Of a DNA stretch of 64,000 bases, positions 35,353-44,131 are shown in pieces. The DNA is from Chitinophaga sp. YR627. GTDB taxonomy: Bacteria; Bacteroidota; Bacteroidia; Chitinophagales; Chitinophagaceae. The notes under the pieces were generated by a model. It searched no databases. It saw only the letters and a program-made list of their open reading frames with translations, and had not been told where the DNA came from. The translations under genes and the position numbers were made by a program. How positions within the stretch are numbered: position 1 is the first letter of the stretch; the number at the start of each line of letters is the position of its first letter. The stretch covers positions 372,001 to 436,000 of the forward strand of contig NZ_FOUX01000003.1 of assembly GCF_900114995.1 (NCBI RefSeq), given 5' to 3'.

Positions 35353-36828
35353 ATGGGCAAACCAACAGGATTCCTGGAATTTACCCGGGAGCTGCCGGGC
35401 AAATCTCCTGCAAAGGAAAGAGTCCAACACTATAATGAATTCGTAGAGAAGTTTTCAGAATCAAAGCTGAATGAACAGTCTGCGCGCTGCATGAACTGCG
35501 GCGTTCCATTCTGCCACAGCGGTTGCCCCCTGGGTAATGTGATCCCTGAATTCAACGATGCGGTGTATCATAAAGACTGGAAAGAAGCATACGATATATT
35601 AACCAGTACCAACAACTTCCCGGAATTCACAGGCCGTATCTGTCCTGCTCCGTGTGAAAGCGCCTGCGTACTGGGTATCAATCAGCCTCCTGTGGCAATC
35701 GAAGAGATCGAGCGCCACATTATCGAGATCGCATTCGACAAAGGCCTGGTACAGGCTAAAACACCAAGATTACGCACCGGCAAGAAGGTGGCTGTTATCG
35801 GTTCTGGTCCTGCGGGGCTGGCTGCCGCTGCACAGCTGAACTATGCTGGTCACAGCGTAACCGTCTTCGAAAGAGACGATGCGCCAGGTGGTCTGCTGCG
35901 CTACGGTATCCCTGACTTCAAACTGGAGAAATGGGTGATCGACCGTCGTATAAAACTGATGGAAGAAGAGGGCGTCGTATTCCAGTGTAACGCGAACGTA
36001 GGTGTGAATGTCGGTGTAAATGATCTGCTGCGTGAATACAATGCGATCGTACTGGCTGGTGGTTCTACCATTCCGCGCGACCTGGGTATCCCTGGCCGTC
36101 AGCTGAAAGGTGTTCACTATGCAATGGACTTCCTGAAACAGCAGAACAAACGCGTAGGCAACCTTGAAGTAGAAGGAGAGGACATCCTGGCAAGTGGTAA
36201 GAACGTGATAGTGATCGGTGGTGGTGATACCGGCTCTGACTGTGTTGGTACTTCCAACCGCCATGGCGCAATCGGTGTTACGCAGCTGGAACTGTTGCCA
36301 AAACCACCAGGTGAGCGTACTGCGTATATGCCCTGGCCAACTTACCCAATGGTACTGAAAACCTCTTCCTCACATGAAGAAGGTGCTACCCGTGAATGGG
36401 CCATCGGCACAAAAGAATTCGTAGGCGACGAAAACGGAAATCTGAAAGGATTGAAAATAGTGAAGCTTGAATGGGCATTGGGTCCGGACGGCAGACCAGG
36501 CAGCTTCAAAGAAGTACCAGGTTCCGAACAGGAGATCCCTTGCGAACTGGCTTTCCTCGCGATGGGTTTCTTACACCCGCAGCATACCGGCTTGCTGGAT
36601 GAACTGGGTGTGGACAGAGACGAGCGTGGTAACGTGAAAGCAGGTGAGAAAGCCTTCCAGACCTCCATCTCCAAGGTATTTGCCGCAGGCGACATGCGCC
36701 GTGGTCAGTCCCTGGTAGTATGGGCTATTAGTGAAGGTCGTGAATGCGCCAGAAAAGTGGATGAGTTTCTGATGGGTGCATCACAACTTGAAAGTAAAGA
36801 TCATTCTCTGCAGGCAATGGCTGTGTAA
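35353..36828 (+). CDS. gltD: Glutamate synthase small subunit
   Basis: A 491-residue GltD. The N-terminal region binds two 4Fe-4S clusters (CMNCGVPFCHSGCPLGN at about residue 46 and ICPAPCESACVLGI at about 95). Two dinucleotide folds follow: VAVIGSGPAGLAAAAQL (about 146-162, FAD) and VIVIGGGDTGSDCVGTSNRHG (about 285-305, NADPH). The C-terminal KVFAAGDMRRGQSLVVWAI closes the FAD site. It passes electrons from NAD(P)H to GltB. It is the second gene of a gltBD operon that ends at the terminator at 36906. Confidence 0.98.
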   Translation: MGKPTGFLEFTRELPGKSPAKERVQHYNEFVEKFSESKLNEQSARCMNCGVPFCHSGCPLGNVIPEFNDAVYHKDWKEAYDILTSTNNFPEFTGRICPAPCESACVLGINQPPVAIEEIERHIIEIAFDKGLVQAKTPRLRTGKKVAVIGSGPAGLAAAAQLNYAGHSVTVFERDDAPGGLLRYGIPDFKLEKWVIDRRIKLMEEEGVVFQCNANVGVNVGVNDLLREYNAIVLAGGSTIPRDLGIPGRQLKGVHYAMDFLKQQNKRVGNLEVEGEDILASGKNVIVIGGGDTGSDCVGTSNRHGAIGVTQLELLPKPPGERTAYMPWPTYPMVLKTSSSHEEGATREWAIGTKEFVGDENGNLKGLKIVKLEWALGPDGRPGSFKEVPGSEQEIPCELAFLAMGFLHPQHTGLLDELGVDRDERGNVKAGEKAFQTSISKVFAAGDMRRGQSLVVWAISEGRECARKVDEFLMGASQLESKDHSLQAMAV

Positions 36829-36905
36829 ATAGCCATTCCTTCAGATCAAGTTATAATCTAAAGAATCTCATAAGCAGGTTTAGATTTTGTTGTAACCTTC
36901 AGCCG

Positions 36906-36934
36906 GGCCGGGTTTTTACCCGGCCTTTTGTTTT
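36906..36934 (+). terminator. Terminator after gltBD
   Basis: GGCCGGGT pairs with ACCCGGCC around a TTTT loop, followed by TTTTGTTTT. Confidence 0.9.
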
Positions 36935-36973
36935 CCCTTCTGCCGGTCCCACGCGCCCTCTCAAATTTGTATT

Positions 36974-36981
36974 TATATTTG
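36974..36981 (+). promoter_or_regulatory. -7 box for the three secreted-protein genes
   Basis: TATATTTG fits TAnnTTTG, 33 bp before the ATG at 37015 and directly after the gltBD terminator. No clear -33 element is seen. Confidence 0.5.
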
Positions 36982-37014
36982 AATGCAAATTTTGTGTCCC
37001 TTTACCATTTACCC

Positions 37015-37593
37015 ATGAGAGCATTTTTACTGTCCATTATTACCGTATTATTCGTACTCCCGGCGTTTTCCCAGTTCAGAGGCAAAGCCGGTTATAATCT
37101 CGAATCTGTTGAAGACAAGCTGGATACAGCGAAACATTACCAGAAGATCCTGATCGTGGCAGAAGGCAATATGCAGGTACGCATGTATGCCCAAAACCTC
37201 GCACAGGAACTCACAAAATATTTCAAAGACCAGAAGATCGAATGTAAATATGAATACCTCGGCGATCCCGCCAAAACAGACGTCAACCGTGCATTAGAGA
37301 CCGCAAAGACATGGAATCCGGACGCTGTCATGCGCCTGAAACCAAGCCAGTCTGAAGAAATAATGGTCAAAAGAGTATACGCCAATAGTATGCCTGGACC
37401 AGGTTCGGGAGCAGGGTTACGTAATGTACTGATCAACGTTTTTAATATCACACTGACTGACGCTATAGAACTCGTTTGGTCTGCCAAACTTTCTGCCTCC
37501 TACGAAGGCGCAGAGGAAGGTATCTACCGCCGTGTCGCGAAAGGCATCATGCACGATCTGAAGAAACAAAATGTAGTAGGCGGGAAAATATAA
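37015..37593 (+). CDS. Secreted protein of unknown function, paralogue 1
   Basis: A 192-residue protein with a signal peptide (MRAFLLSIITVLFVLPAFSQ); the frame is open further upstream, but the ATG at 37015 begins the signal. The central part, YQKILIVAEGNMQVRMYAQ through ECKYEYLGDPAKTDV and AKTWNPDAVMRLKP, is shared with the next gene. The fold looks alpha/beta (a strand 'KILIVAEG', then helices), as in a small solute- or nucleotide-binding domain, but no catalytic motif is recognisable. No function can be given. It lies 51 bp before its paralogue and is probably co-transcribed with it. Confidence 0.75.
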   Translation: MRAFLLSIITVLFVLPAFSQFRGKAGYNLESVEDKLDTAKHYQKILIVAEGNMQVRMYAQNLAQELTKYFKDQKIECKYEYLGDPAKTDVNRALETAKTWNPDAVMRLKPSQSEEIMVKRVYANSMPGPGSGAGLRNVLINVFNITLTDAIELVWSAKLSASYEGAEEGIYRRVAKGIMHDLKKQNVVGGKI

Positions 37594-37644
37594 TTCCCGT
37601 CTATATCTCTGATACCCAGAGTATCATCGCTATTATAACGACCT

Positions 37645-38232
37645 ATGAGATTATTATTATTGCTGTTAACAGCATTCTCTTTCCTCCAAGCCCATGCGCA
37701 GACCGAGGAAGTCATGCTGAACCCGGTAGAACAGCCCTTATCTGCTGACAGCGCCAGACATTTCCATAAGATCCTCATCGTCGGCGAAGGCAACTTGCCG
37801 GCACGTGCTTTCATCGATGCCATTGGACAGGAGCTTGTTAAAGCTTTCAAAGAAATGGAGATCGAATGTAAATATGAGTACCTGGGCGATAAAACTAAAA
37901 CTGATGTGAAATCTGCTTTGCAGAAAGCAAAAACCTGGGAACATGATGCCATCTTTCAGTTGAGTCCTCTTGCCATTGTAGTGACAAAAGAGACCCGTAT
38001 TGGTAGCGCATCCGCAGCAGAAGTTTTATTAATGGCTCCATTAGTACCAGCACGCCGTGTAAAAGCAAGCTACTACCGGAATGACCTCGATCTGTCTCTG
38101 CTGGAGAATACCACCACCCTCTGGTTTAGTCGCCTGACCGTCGAATCGAAGTTTGGGAAAACAGCCGTGTTCAAAAAGATCAGGAAAGCCATCGTGATCG
38201 ATCTGAAAAGACAAAACGTGCTGGCGAACTAA
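37645..38232 (+). CDS. Secreted protein of unknown function, paralogue 2
   Basis: A 195-residue protein with a signal peptide (MRLLLLLLTAFSFLQAHAQ). From residue about 40 it aligns with the preceding gene product: HKILIVGEGNLPARAF, QELVKAFKEMEIECKYEYLGD, KTDVKSALQKAKTWEHDAIFQLSP. The C-terminal halves also correspond, each with a Trp-containing strand (LWFSRLTVESKF here) and an ending like 'I.hDLKkQNV'. This is a tandem duplication followed by strong divergence. Likely envelope location; function unknown. Confidence 0.75.
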   Translation: MRLLLLLLTAFSFLQAHAQTEEVMLNPVEQPLSADSARHFHKILIVGEGNLPARAFIDAIGQELVKAFKEMEIECKYEYLGDKTKTDVKSALQKAKTWEHDAIFQLSPLAIVVTKETRIGSASAAEVLLMAPLVPARRVKASYYRNDLDLSLLENTTTLWFSRLTVESKFGKTAVFKKIRKAIVIDLKRQNVLAN

Positions 38233-38268
38233 CAAATGCCTTCCCTAAAAACAGTACATTTGTTCACT

Positions 38269-38883
38269 ATGAGGCAGTTGGCACTTTTATTCATGTTATG
38301 CACAGCTATCTTGCATAACACTTCCGCTCAGGTAGGCAATACAGTTTACGATACGCACCAGTACAAAAAAGGCATTTATAAAACATTCCAGGAATTCAGG
38401 GCAAATACGCCTTCCATTACCGGAAACCTGGTCGTGAAAAATAAAACGCCGGCAGCACAGGTCTATCTGCTATCCGCCCCCAATGAACTCAGGATCGTTG
38501 ATTCTACAGGCAAAGAACAGAAAGTCAAAAAGTTCTGGGGATATTCCGACGGAACAGTTATCTATATTAAAGATAATGGCCTGAATAAACTGGAAGAGAT
38601 CGGCTACTATTGCATTTACCGCATCAGCGCGATCACTTCTGTACCGGTCAACAGAGCCACCGGAGGAATGGTCTTCGAAAATACCCCACCGCCAGCGGCA
38701 GATAAAAGAGTACTTAATCTGGTTACCGGCGACGTATATGATCTGACGCTGTTTAATCTGCGCCGTTACATCCTTCCGCAGGATACCACCTTGCTCCGTG
38801 AGTTCAATGAGGACAAGCAGAATAAGAGCAGACTGGTATATTACGTGCAGAAATTCAACAAGCGGAATACGCCTATTTGGTGA
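38269..38883 (+). CDS. Secreted protein of unknown function, third gene of the cluster
   Basis: A 204-residue protein with a signal peptide (MRQLALLFMLCTAILHNTSAQ). An in-frame ATG at 38236, only 3 bp after the previous stop, would add 11 residues; both starts are possible, and the later one places the signal peptide correctly. The sequence contains YKTFQEFRANTPSITGNLVV and FWGYSDGTVIYIKDNGLNKLEEIGYYCIYRI, a pattern I associate with uncharacterised Bacteroidota exported proteins. It is not similar to the two paralogues before it. A TACATTTG box at 38255-38262 might give it its own, nearly leaderless transcript. Confidence 0.68.
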   Translation: MRQLALLFMLCTAILHNTSAQVGNTVYDTHQYKKGIYKTFQEFRANTPSITGNLVVKNKTPAAQVYLLSAPNELRIVDSTGKEQKVKKFWGYSDGTVIYIKDNGLNKLEEIGYYCIYRISAITSVPVNRATGGMVFENTPPPAADKRVLNLVTGDVYDLTLFNLRRYILPQDTTLLREFNEDKQNKSRLVYYVQKFNKRNTPIW

Positions 38884-38924
38884 TATTCCATCAATGAAAT
38901 TGATATACAGCTTTTTAAATTTAT

Positions 38925-38956
38925 AGCGTCTTGTGAGTAACAGGACGCTTTTTTTA
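38925..38956 (+). terminator. Terminator after the secreted-protein cluster
   Basis: AGCGTCTTGT pairs with ACAGGACGCT (one G-T pair) around GAGTA, followed by eight T. Confidence 0.85.
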
Positions 38957-39063
38957 TCCTTTTCCGACTCAGCAGGTATAGTATTTGTTTGTTTAACCCT
39001 GTAAACCAGAATGGCCCTAAAGCGTTTTATTTCAGGAATTTACTGTAAGTAACCTTTTTCATA

Positions 39064-42000
39064 GTGACAGATCAATCTACAAACGAAGAAAAACATCATG
39101 GTCGTCCCTGGTGGCGGTGGTTATTGTGGGCGCTTGTCGTCCTGCTGATACTCCCTGTTATGGCAGTGTTACTTTTGCAACTGGAACCCGTGCAGGACTT
39201 TATCCGCCGGCAGGGAGAACAGTACCTGAAAAAGAAACTCCATACCGACGTGCGCATCGGCTATTTACGGATGCGTGGATGGCAATACCTCGAACTCCGG
39301 GATGTGTATGTGGCTGATACCACCTCCAAAGCATTGCTCTATTCAGGCTCCCTGAAAGTCAGGTACAATCTGTTGGCATTTCTCAACAATGAGTTACAGG
39401 TAAACGGACTGGAATGGGATTCCGTACTGGTCAATGTATACCGTAACCAGGGAGACAGTGCCTATAACTATCAGTTCATTGTGGATGCGTTCGTTACAAA
39501 AGATAGCATCCCGGATACCGTCTCCGCAGAGACAGGTACCACCCTGCAATTCCACATCAAAGATGTAAGCCTCTCTAAAATACGTTTGCACTTCGCGGAT
39601 GCAGCAACAGGGATGAATGCCGTCATCTTTCTACAGTCATTACATGTGGATCCGGATGACCTCCTGCTGGACGAAGGTCTATACGCCTTCCGGGGTATAG
39701 AAGTAGACGGGCTGAAAGGATTATACACACAGGACTATCTCCCGAAAACACGCACATCTGCAGCGCCGCCGCCAACTCCGGCAGATACTGCCAGCACGCC
39801 CTTTCACCTGCTGCTTAAAAAATTACAGATAAAGAACAGCTCCTTCCTGTATGCTGATCAGGCCAGCGGTATATCCACCGTATGGCGCATCGGTAATCTG
39901 CAACTGCTGAACTCAAATATTGATATGGATTCTACCCTCGTACAGCTGGGTGGATTGAAAATGGGCAACGTTGCAGGGGTATTCACACTATCCGCAGCAA
40001 AAGATACTTCTGCACCGTCTCCGGCAGATAGCAGCGCTCCAAATACATGGAAAGTGCTGGCGACCAAGGCAGAACTGGAACATGTAGACGTCAAATTCGA
40101 TAACAATACGGCGCCTGCGCCAAGAGGAGCCGGCACAGATCCGGACTATAACCACCTGTTCCTTTACAACTTCAATACGGCCGTTTCCAGCATCGTATAC
40201 AAACCAGATACGATCAAAGCGGTACTTAATAAACTGGAAGTCAAAGAAAAATCCGGCTTTGCCGTGAAAGAGGGCCGCTTCGATGTGCTCTTCACCCCAC
40301 AATCACTGGCCCTCCGGAATATGTTCTTCCAGACCAACAAAAGCCTGCTGCGCAAACATATAGCCGTAACAGTACCGTCCTGGGAAACCATGTCAGAAAA
40401 TATGGACCTGATGCAGCTCAGGGCTGATATCGATTCTTCTCACATCACACTGGGAGAGTGGTTACCTTTTGTGCCTGACTCCCGTAAGAACCCATCAATG
40501 AAACCATTGTGGGACAAAGAGATAGACGTCACTGCCGATATAAAAGGCAGCATCGGTAAACTCATTATCGAAACGCTGCGGATCGTTGATAATAAAGGTA
40601 ACCGCATACGCGCCAACGGAGAAATAGCCCACGCCACCGATCCGGATCATTTTTCTGCGAATCTGCCATCTGTATACATCGAGTCCGGCAACAAACCATT
40701 AAGATCATGGTTACCTCCGGGTACCATGCCGGATACCCCCAGATTACCGGAACACCTGATCATCACTGGTAATGTGCTGGGTGGCATGCAGGACCTCAAA
40801 ACACAGTTACAACTGACCAGTAGTTCTGCCAATGCCCGTCTCGCCGCACACCTTGTTAATATCACCGACAGCATCCGTGCCCGTTATGATGTGAATGTAC
40901 CTTCCTTCAGGGTCAACCCGGGCATACTGATGTATGATACAACAATGGGATGGATCAGCGGAAGAATGCAGGCAAGCGGACAGGGATATACTTTCCCCGG
41001 CATGATCGCCAAAGCGGCGGCCAATCTGGACGAAGCCACCTACAACGGTTATACCTACCATGGTATCAATGTCAGCGGCGATATCAACAAACAGCAGTTG
41101 CATGCGGAAGGCCAGACCACCGATACCAGCATTACCATGAACTTTGACGTCAATGCGACGCTCAATGATACCAGTATCAGTTCTTTACAGGCCAATCTGC
41201 AGATGGATAAAGCCGATCTGTATGCCACCAACTGGTATGCAGACCCATTAATGCTGAAAGGTAATCTGACCGCTGACTTCAGCAGCCTGGATCCAAAAAG
41301 GCTGGAAGGTAATGCCTTCCTCAATGGCTGGCAGATCGCTACAAACGGACAGGTATTCCCGATTGACACCATCGCACTGACCGCTAAATATACTGACCAG
41401 CAAAATCTCTCACTGGAAGGTCCGTTCGGATTTATACATGTCAACGGACAGGTAGATTATACCCAGGTAGGAAGTGCATTCGGACAACTGATCAACAAAC
41501 CTTTACAACCATATGATAGCGCCAAACTCGTACAACTGCCTCCGGGTCAGCTATTACAGTGGAATGCCGCTATCTCATGGCCACGCAGTCTGAAAAATAT
41601 GCTGCCTGGTCTGCGGATGGAACAACCATTGCTGATTACCGGCCGTCTGAATACAGACAGTAGTCTGATCGCCATGAATGCCTCTCTGCTGAAACTGACC
41701 TACGACTCTGTCAGGGTAGACAGTGTGAATATCACAGCACAGATCGTCGACACCTCGCTGAAAGCAGAAGTGGATATGGCCAGTCTCTATCATCCGATCG
41801 CCCCGCTGAATCATACACAATTGAAAGCCAGCGCGCTGGCAGGTAAGGTAGACTGGGATCTTTTACTGGATGATATCAAAAGGAACCCTAAATACAAGCT
41901 GGGTGGCTATGTGACTTTCCTGCCCGCCAACGCGATGGACCTTTCCCTGAAAACAGACCTGCTGCTCAACAAACAGCAATGGAAAGTAGATGAAGGTAAT

Positions 42001-44130
42001 CATATCCGCCTCGTAAATGGCGGTCCGGATACCGCACAGATGACCCTCTCTTATCAGAACCAATCCATACAGGTACAAACATTGAGAGATAGCAGTCAGG
42101 GAACATTACCTCCGCTGAAAGCAACAATCAAAGATTTCAAGTTATCCACGATCACCGCGCTGCTCTCAGCAGATACACTGCTCGCGAACGGTATCCTGAA
42201 TGCAGAAGCAAATGTGAGCAATCTTGACAAATCTCCACTGGTAAAGAGCCAGTTAAAAATAGACTCCCTGGTATTTAGAGGTACCTCTGTTGGTACGCTG
42301 AATGCAAATATTGAGACGCCTCAGCCGGGACAGTATAAACTGGCAGCAAATCTCACAGGTAATGAGAATGACGTAAAGGTGGACGGTTCTTATGATTCTA
42401 CGATCAACGCAACTGTGAATATCAATAATCTGAATATGGCGTCTATCGAGGCCTTTACCTTCGGAAATGTAAGCCGTATGCACGGTAGCGCAGATGGTAA
42501 GTTCACAGTTACCGGCACAACCGACAAACCTAAAGTATTGGGTAACATCCATTTCAATAATGCGGGCGGTACGATCACCTATGTGGGAACACCGCTTACC
42601 CTGCCGGATGAAAACATTCTGCTGGACGACAGAGGCATACAATTCAACCAGTTTGTGGTAGCGGATAGCCTGGGCAATGAAATGGTTGTAAACGGCCGTG
42701 TTAATACAAGGGATTTTACCAATTATAATTTCAACCTCACCGTGAACTCAGATAACTTCATGGTACTGGGTGAACAACAAAATCCTGATCAATTATATTA
42801 TGGCCCCGCGTTCATTGATACACGTATCTCCGTAAGAGGAAATATGGACCTCCCAAGAGTAGATGCCAATGTAAAACTCAAAGAAAAATCCAAAGTGACG
42901 ATCACCCTGCCATCCGAAGAACCAGGCGTAGCCAACAGGGAAGGGGTGATGGTATTTGTTGACAAATCGAACCCGATAGATTCTGCTATGATCAGGGCAG
43001 CAGACAGTCTTCGCTTCCAGAACCCACGCCTGAAAGGCATTAACCTCTCCGGAAACGCAGAGATTACACCGGAATCAATTATCAAGATCATCATCGACCC
43101 TGTCAACGGTGATTATGTACAGGCGCAGGGTACCGCAAGTATCAATGCGACCCTGGATGCCAGCCAGAAAATGAGTCTGACCGGTCGTTATGAGATTTCC
43201 GAGGGTAAATATGAAATGTCCCTCAACCAGCTCATCAAACGTTCTTTCAGCATTGAAAAAGGAAGTACGATCACTTTCAGTGGAGACGCCATGGATGCCG
43301 ACCTGAATATCACAGCCAAATATACCGTCAATGCGACTGCGGCTGACCTGGTACAGGACCAGCTTTCAAATATGTCAGAAATCGACAGGAACCGATATCG
43401 GCAGAAACTGCCTTTCTATGTATACCTCCGTATTAAAGGCCAGATGATGAAACCGGAAATATCCTTTGAACTGGATATGCCGGAAGCTGAGCAGAACGCA
43501 TTCAGTGGAAGTGTATACAACCGCCTGAAACAAATCAATCAGATACCCTCTGAACTGAATAAACAGGTGATGGGCTTACTGGTTCTCAATAGCTTCATTC
43601 CTGAAGATCCGCTGGCTGGCGATGGTGGTGGTAGCGGAGATTTCGGTGTAAGTAATATGGCCCGTCAGAGTGTTAGCAAGATATTGTCACAACAGATGAA
43701 TAACCTGGCAGGCAACCTGATTAAAGGAGTGGACCTGAACTTCGACCTGGAGTCAAGACAGGATTATTCAACAGGTACCGAACAGGAAACGACTAACCTT
43801 AAAGTAGGCGCCTCCAAACAGCTATTCAATGAAAGATTGTCGGTTTCCGTTGGTTCCAATGTGATGCTACAGGGTGAGAACCAGGCGAATCCATCATCTC
43901 TGGTAGGTGATATTTCCATCGAATATAAACTTACAAGAGACGGACGCTATCGCGTAAGAGTATATCAGCGTAATGACAACAGCACCGTGATTGAAGGACA
44001 GGTTGTAGAAACAGGTGTTGCCTTTGCATTGATCATGGACTATGACGAGTTCCGTGAAATATTCCACAGAGCTAAATCTCAAAAGAAAGCAGAAAAACTC
44101 CGCAATAAGAAAACCGTGACCAAAAAATAA
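39064..44130 (+). CDS. tamB: Translocation and assembly module protein TamB (DUF490)
   Basis: A 1688-residue protein with one N-terminal membrane anchor (about residues 18-38, rich in Leu/Val after WWRWLLW) and a very long beta-strand-rich periplasmic part, the TamB/AsmA-like lipid-channel architecture. The C-terminal ~350 residues are the conserved DUF490 domain (GRYEISEGKYEMSLNQLIKRSF, KGSTITFSGDAMDADLNITAKY, YRVRVYQRND). The start is GTG at 39064; the next in-frame Met lies inside the anchor. It spans the periplasm to help outer-membrane assembly and probably lipid transfer. The TamA-like partner begins 1 bp after its stop. Confidence 0.93.
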   Translation: MTDQSTNEEKHHGRPWWRWLLWALVVLLILPVMAVLLLQLEPVQDFIRRQGEQYLKKKLHTDVRIGYLRMRGWQYLELRDVYVADTTSKALLYSGSLKVRYNLLAFLNNELQVNGLEWDSVLVNVYRNQGDSAYNYQFIVDAFVTKDSIPDTVSAETGTTLQFHIKDVSLSKIRLHFADAATGMNAVIFLQSLHVDPDDLLLDEGLYAFRGIEVDGLKGLYTQDYLPKTRTSAAPPPTPADTASTPFHLLLKKLQIKNSSFLYADQASGISTVWRIGNLQLLNSNIDMDSTLVQLGGLKMGNVAGVFTLSAAKDTSAPSPADSSAPNTWKVLATKAELEHVDVKFDNNTAPAPRGAGTDPDYNHLFLYNFNTAVSSIVYKPDTIKAVLNKLEVKEKSGFAVKEGRFDVLFTPQSLALRNMFFQTNKSLLRKHIAVTVPSWETMSENMDLMQLRADIDSSHITLGEWLPFVPDSRKNPSMKPLWDKEIDVTADIKGSIGKLIIETLRIVDNKGNRIRANGEIAHATDPDHFSANLPSVYIESGNKPLRSWLPPGTMPDTPRLPEHLIITGNVLGGMQDLKTQLQLTSSSANARLAAHLVNITDSIRARYDVNVPSFRVNPGILMYDTTMGWISGRMQASGQGYTFPGMIAKAAANLDEATYNGYTYHGINVSGDINKQQLHAEGQTTDTSITMNFDVNATLNDTSISSLQANLQMDKADLYATNWYADPLMLKGNLTADFSSLDPKRLEGNAFLNGWQIATNGQVFPIDTIALTAKYTDQQNLSLEGPFGFIHVNGQVDYTQVGSAFGQLINKPLQPYDSAKLVQLPPGQLLQWNAAISWPRSLKNMLPGLRMEQPLLITGRLNTDSSLIAMNASLLKLTYDSVRVDSVNITAQIVDTSLKAEVDMASLYHPIAPLNHTQLKASALAGKVDWDLLLDDIKRNPKYKLGGYVTFLPANAMDLSLKTDLLLNKQQWKVDEGNHIRLVNGGPDTAQMTLSYQNQSIQVQTLRDSSQGTLPPLKATIKDFKLSTITALLSADTLLANGILNAEANVSNLDKSPLVKSQLKIDSLVFRGTSVGTLNANIETPQPGQYKLAANLTGNENDVKVDGSYDSTINATVNINNLNMASIEAFTFGNVSRMHGSADGKFTVTGTTDKPKVLGNIHFNNAGGTITYVGTPLTLPDENILLDDRGIQFNQFVVADSLGNEMVVNGRVNTRDFTNYNFNLTVNSDNFMVLGEQQNPDQLYYGPAFIDTRISVRGNMDLPRVDANVKLKEKSKVTITLPSEEPGVANREGVMVFVDKSNPIDSAMIRAADSLRFQNPRLKGINLSGNAEITPESIIKIIIDPVNGDYVQAQGTASINATLDASQKMSLTGRYEISEGKYEMSLNQLIKRSFSIEKGSTITFSGDAMDADLNITAKYTVNATAADLVQDQLSNMSEIDRNRYRQKLPFYVYLRIKGQMMKPEISFELDMPEAEQNAFSGSVYNRLKQINQIPSELNKQVMGLLVLNSFIPEDPLAGDGGGSGDFGVSNMARQSVSKILSQQMNNLAGNLIKGVDLNFDLESRQDYSTGTEQETTNLKVGASKQLFNERLSVSVGSNVMLQGENQANPSSLVGDISIEYKLTRDGRYRVRVYQRNDNSTVIEGQVVETGVAFALIMDYDEFREIFHRAKSQKKAEKLRNKKTVTKK

Positions 44131-44131
44131 A

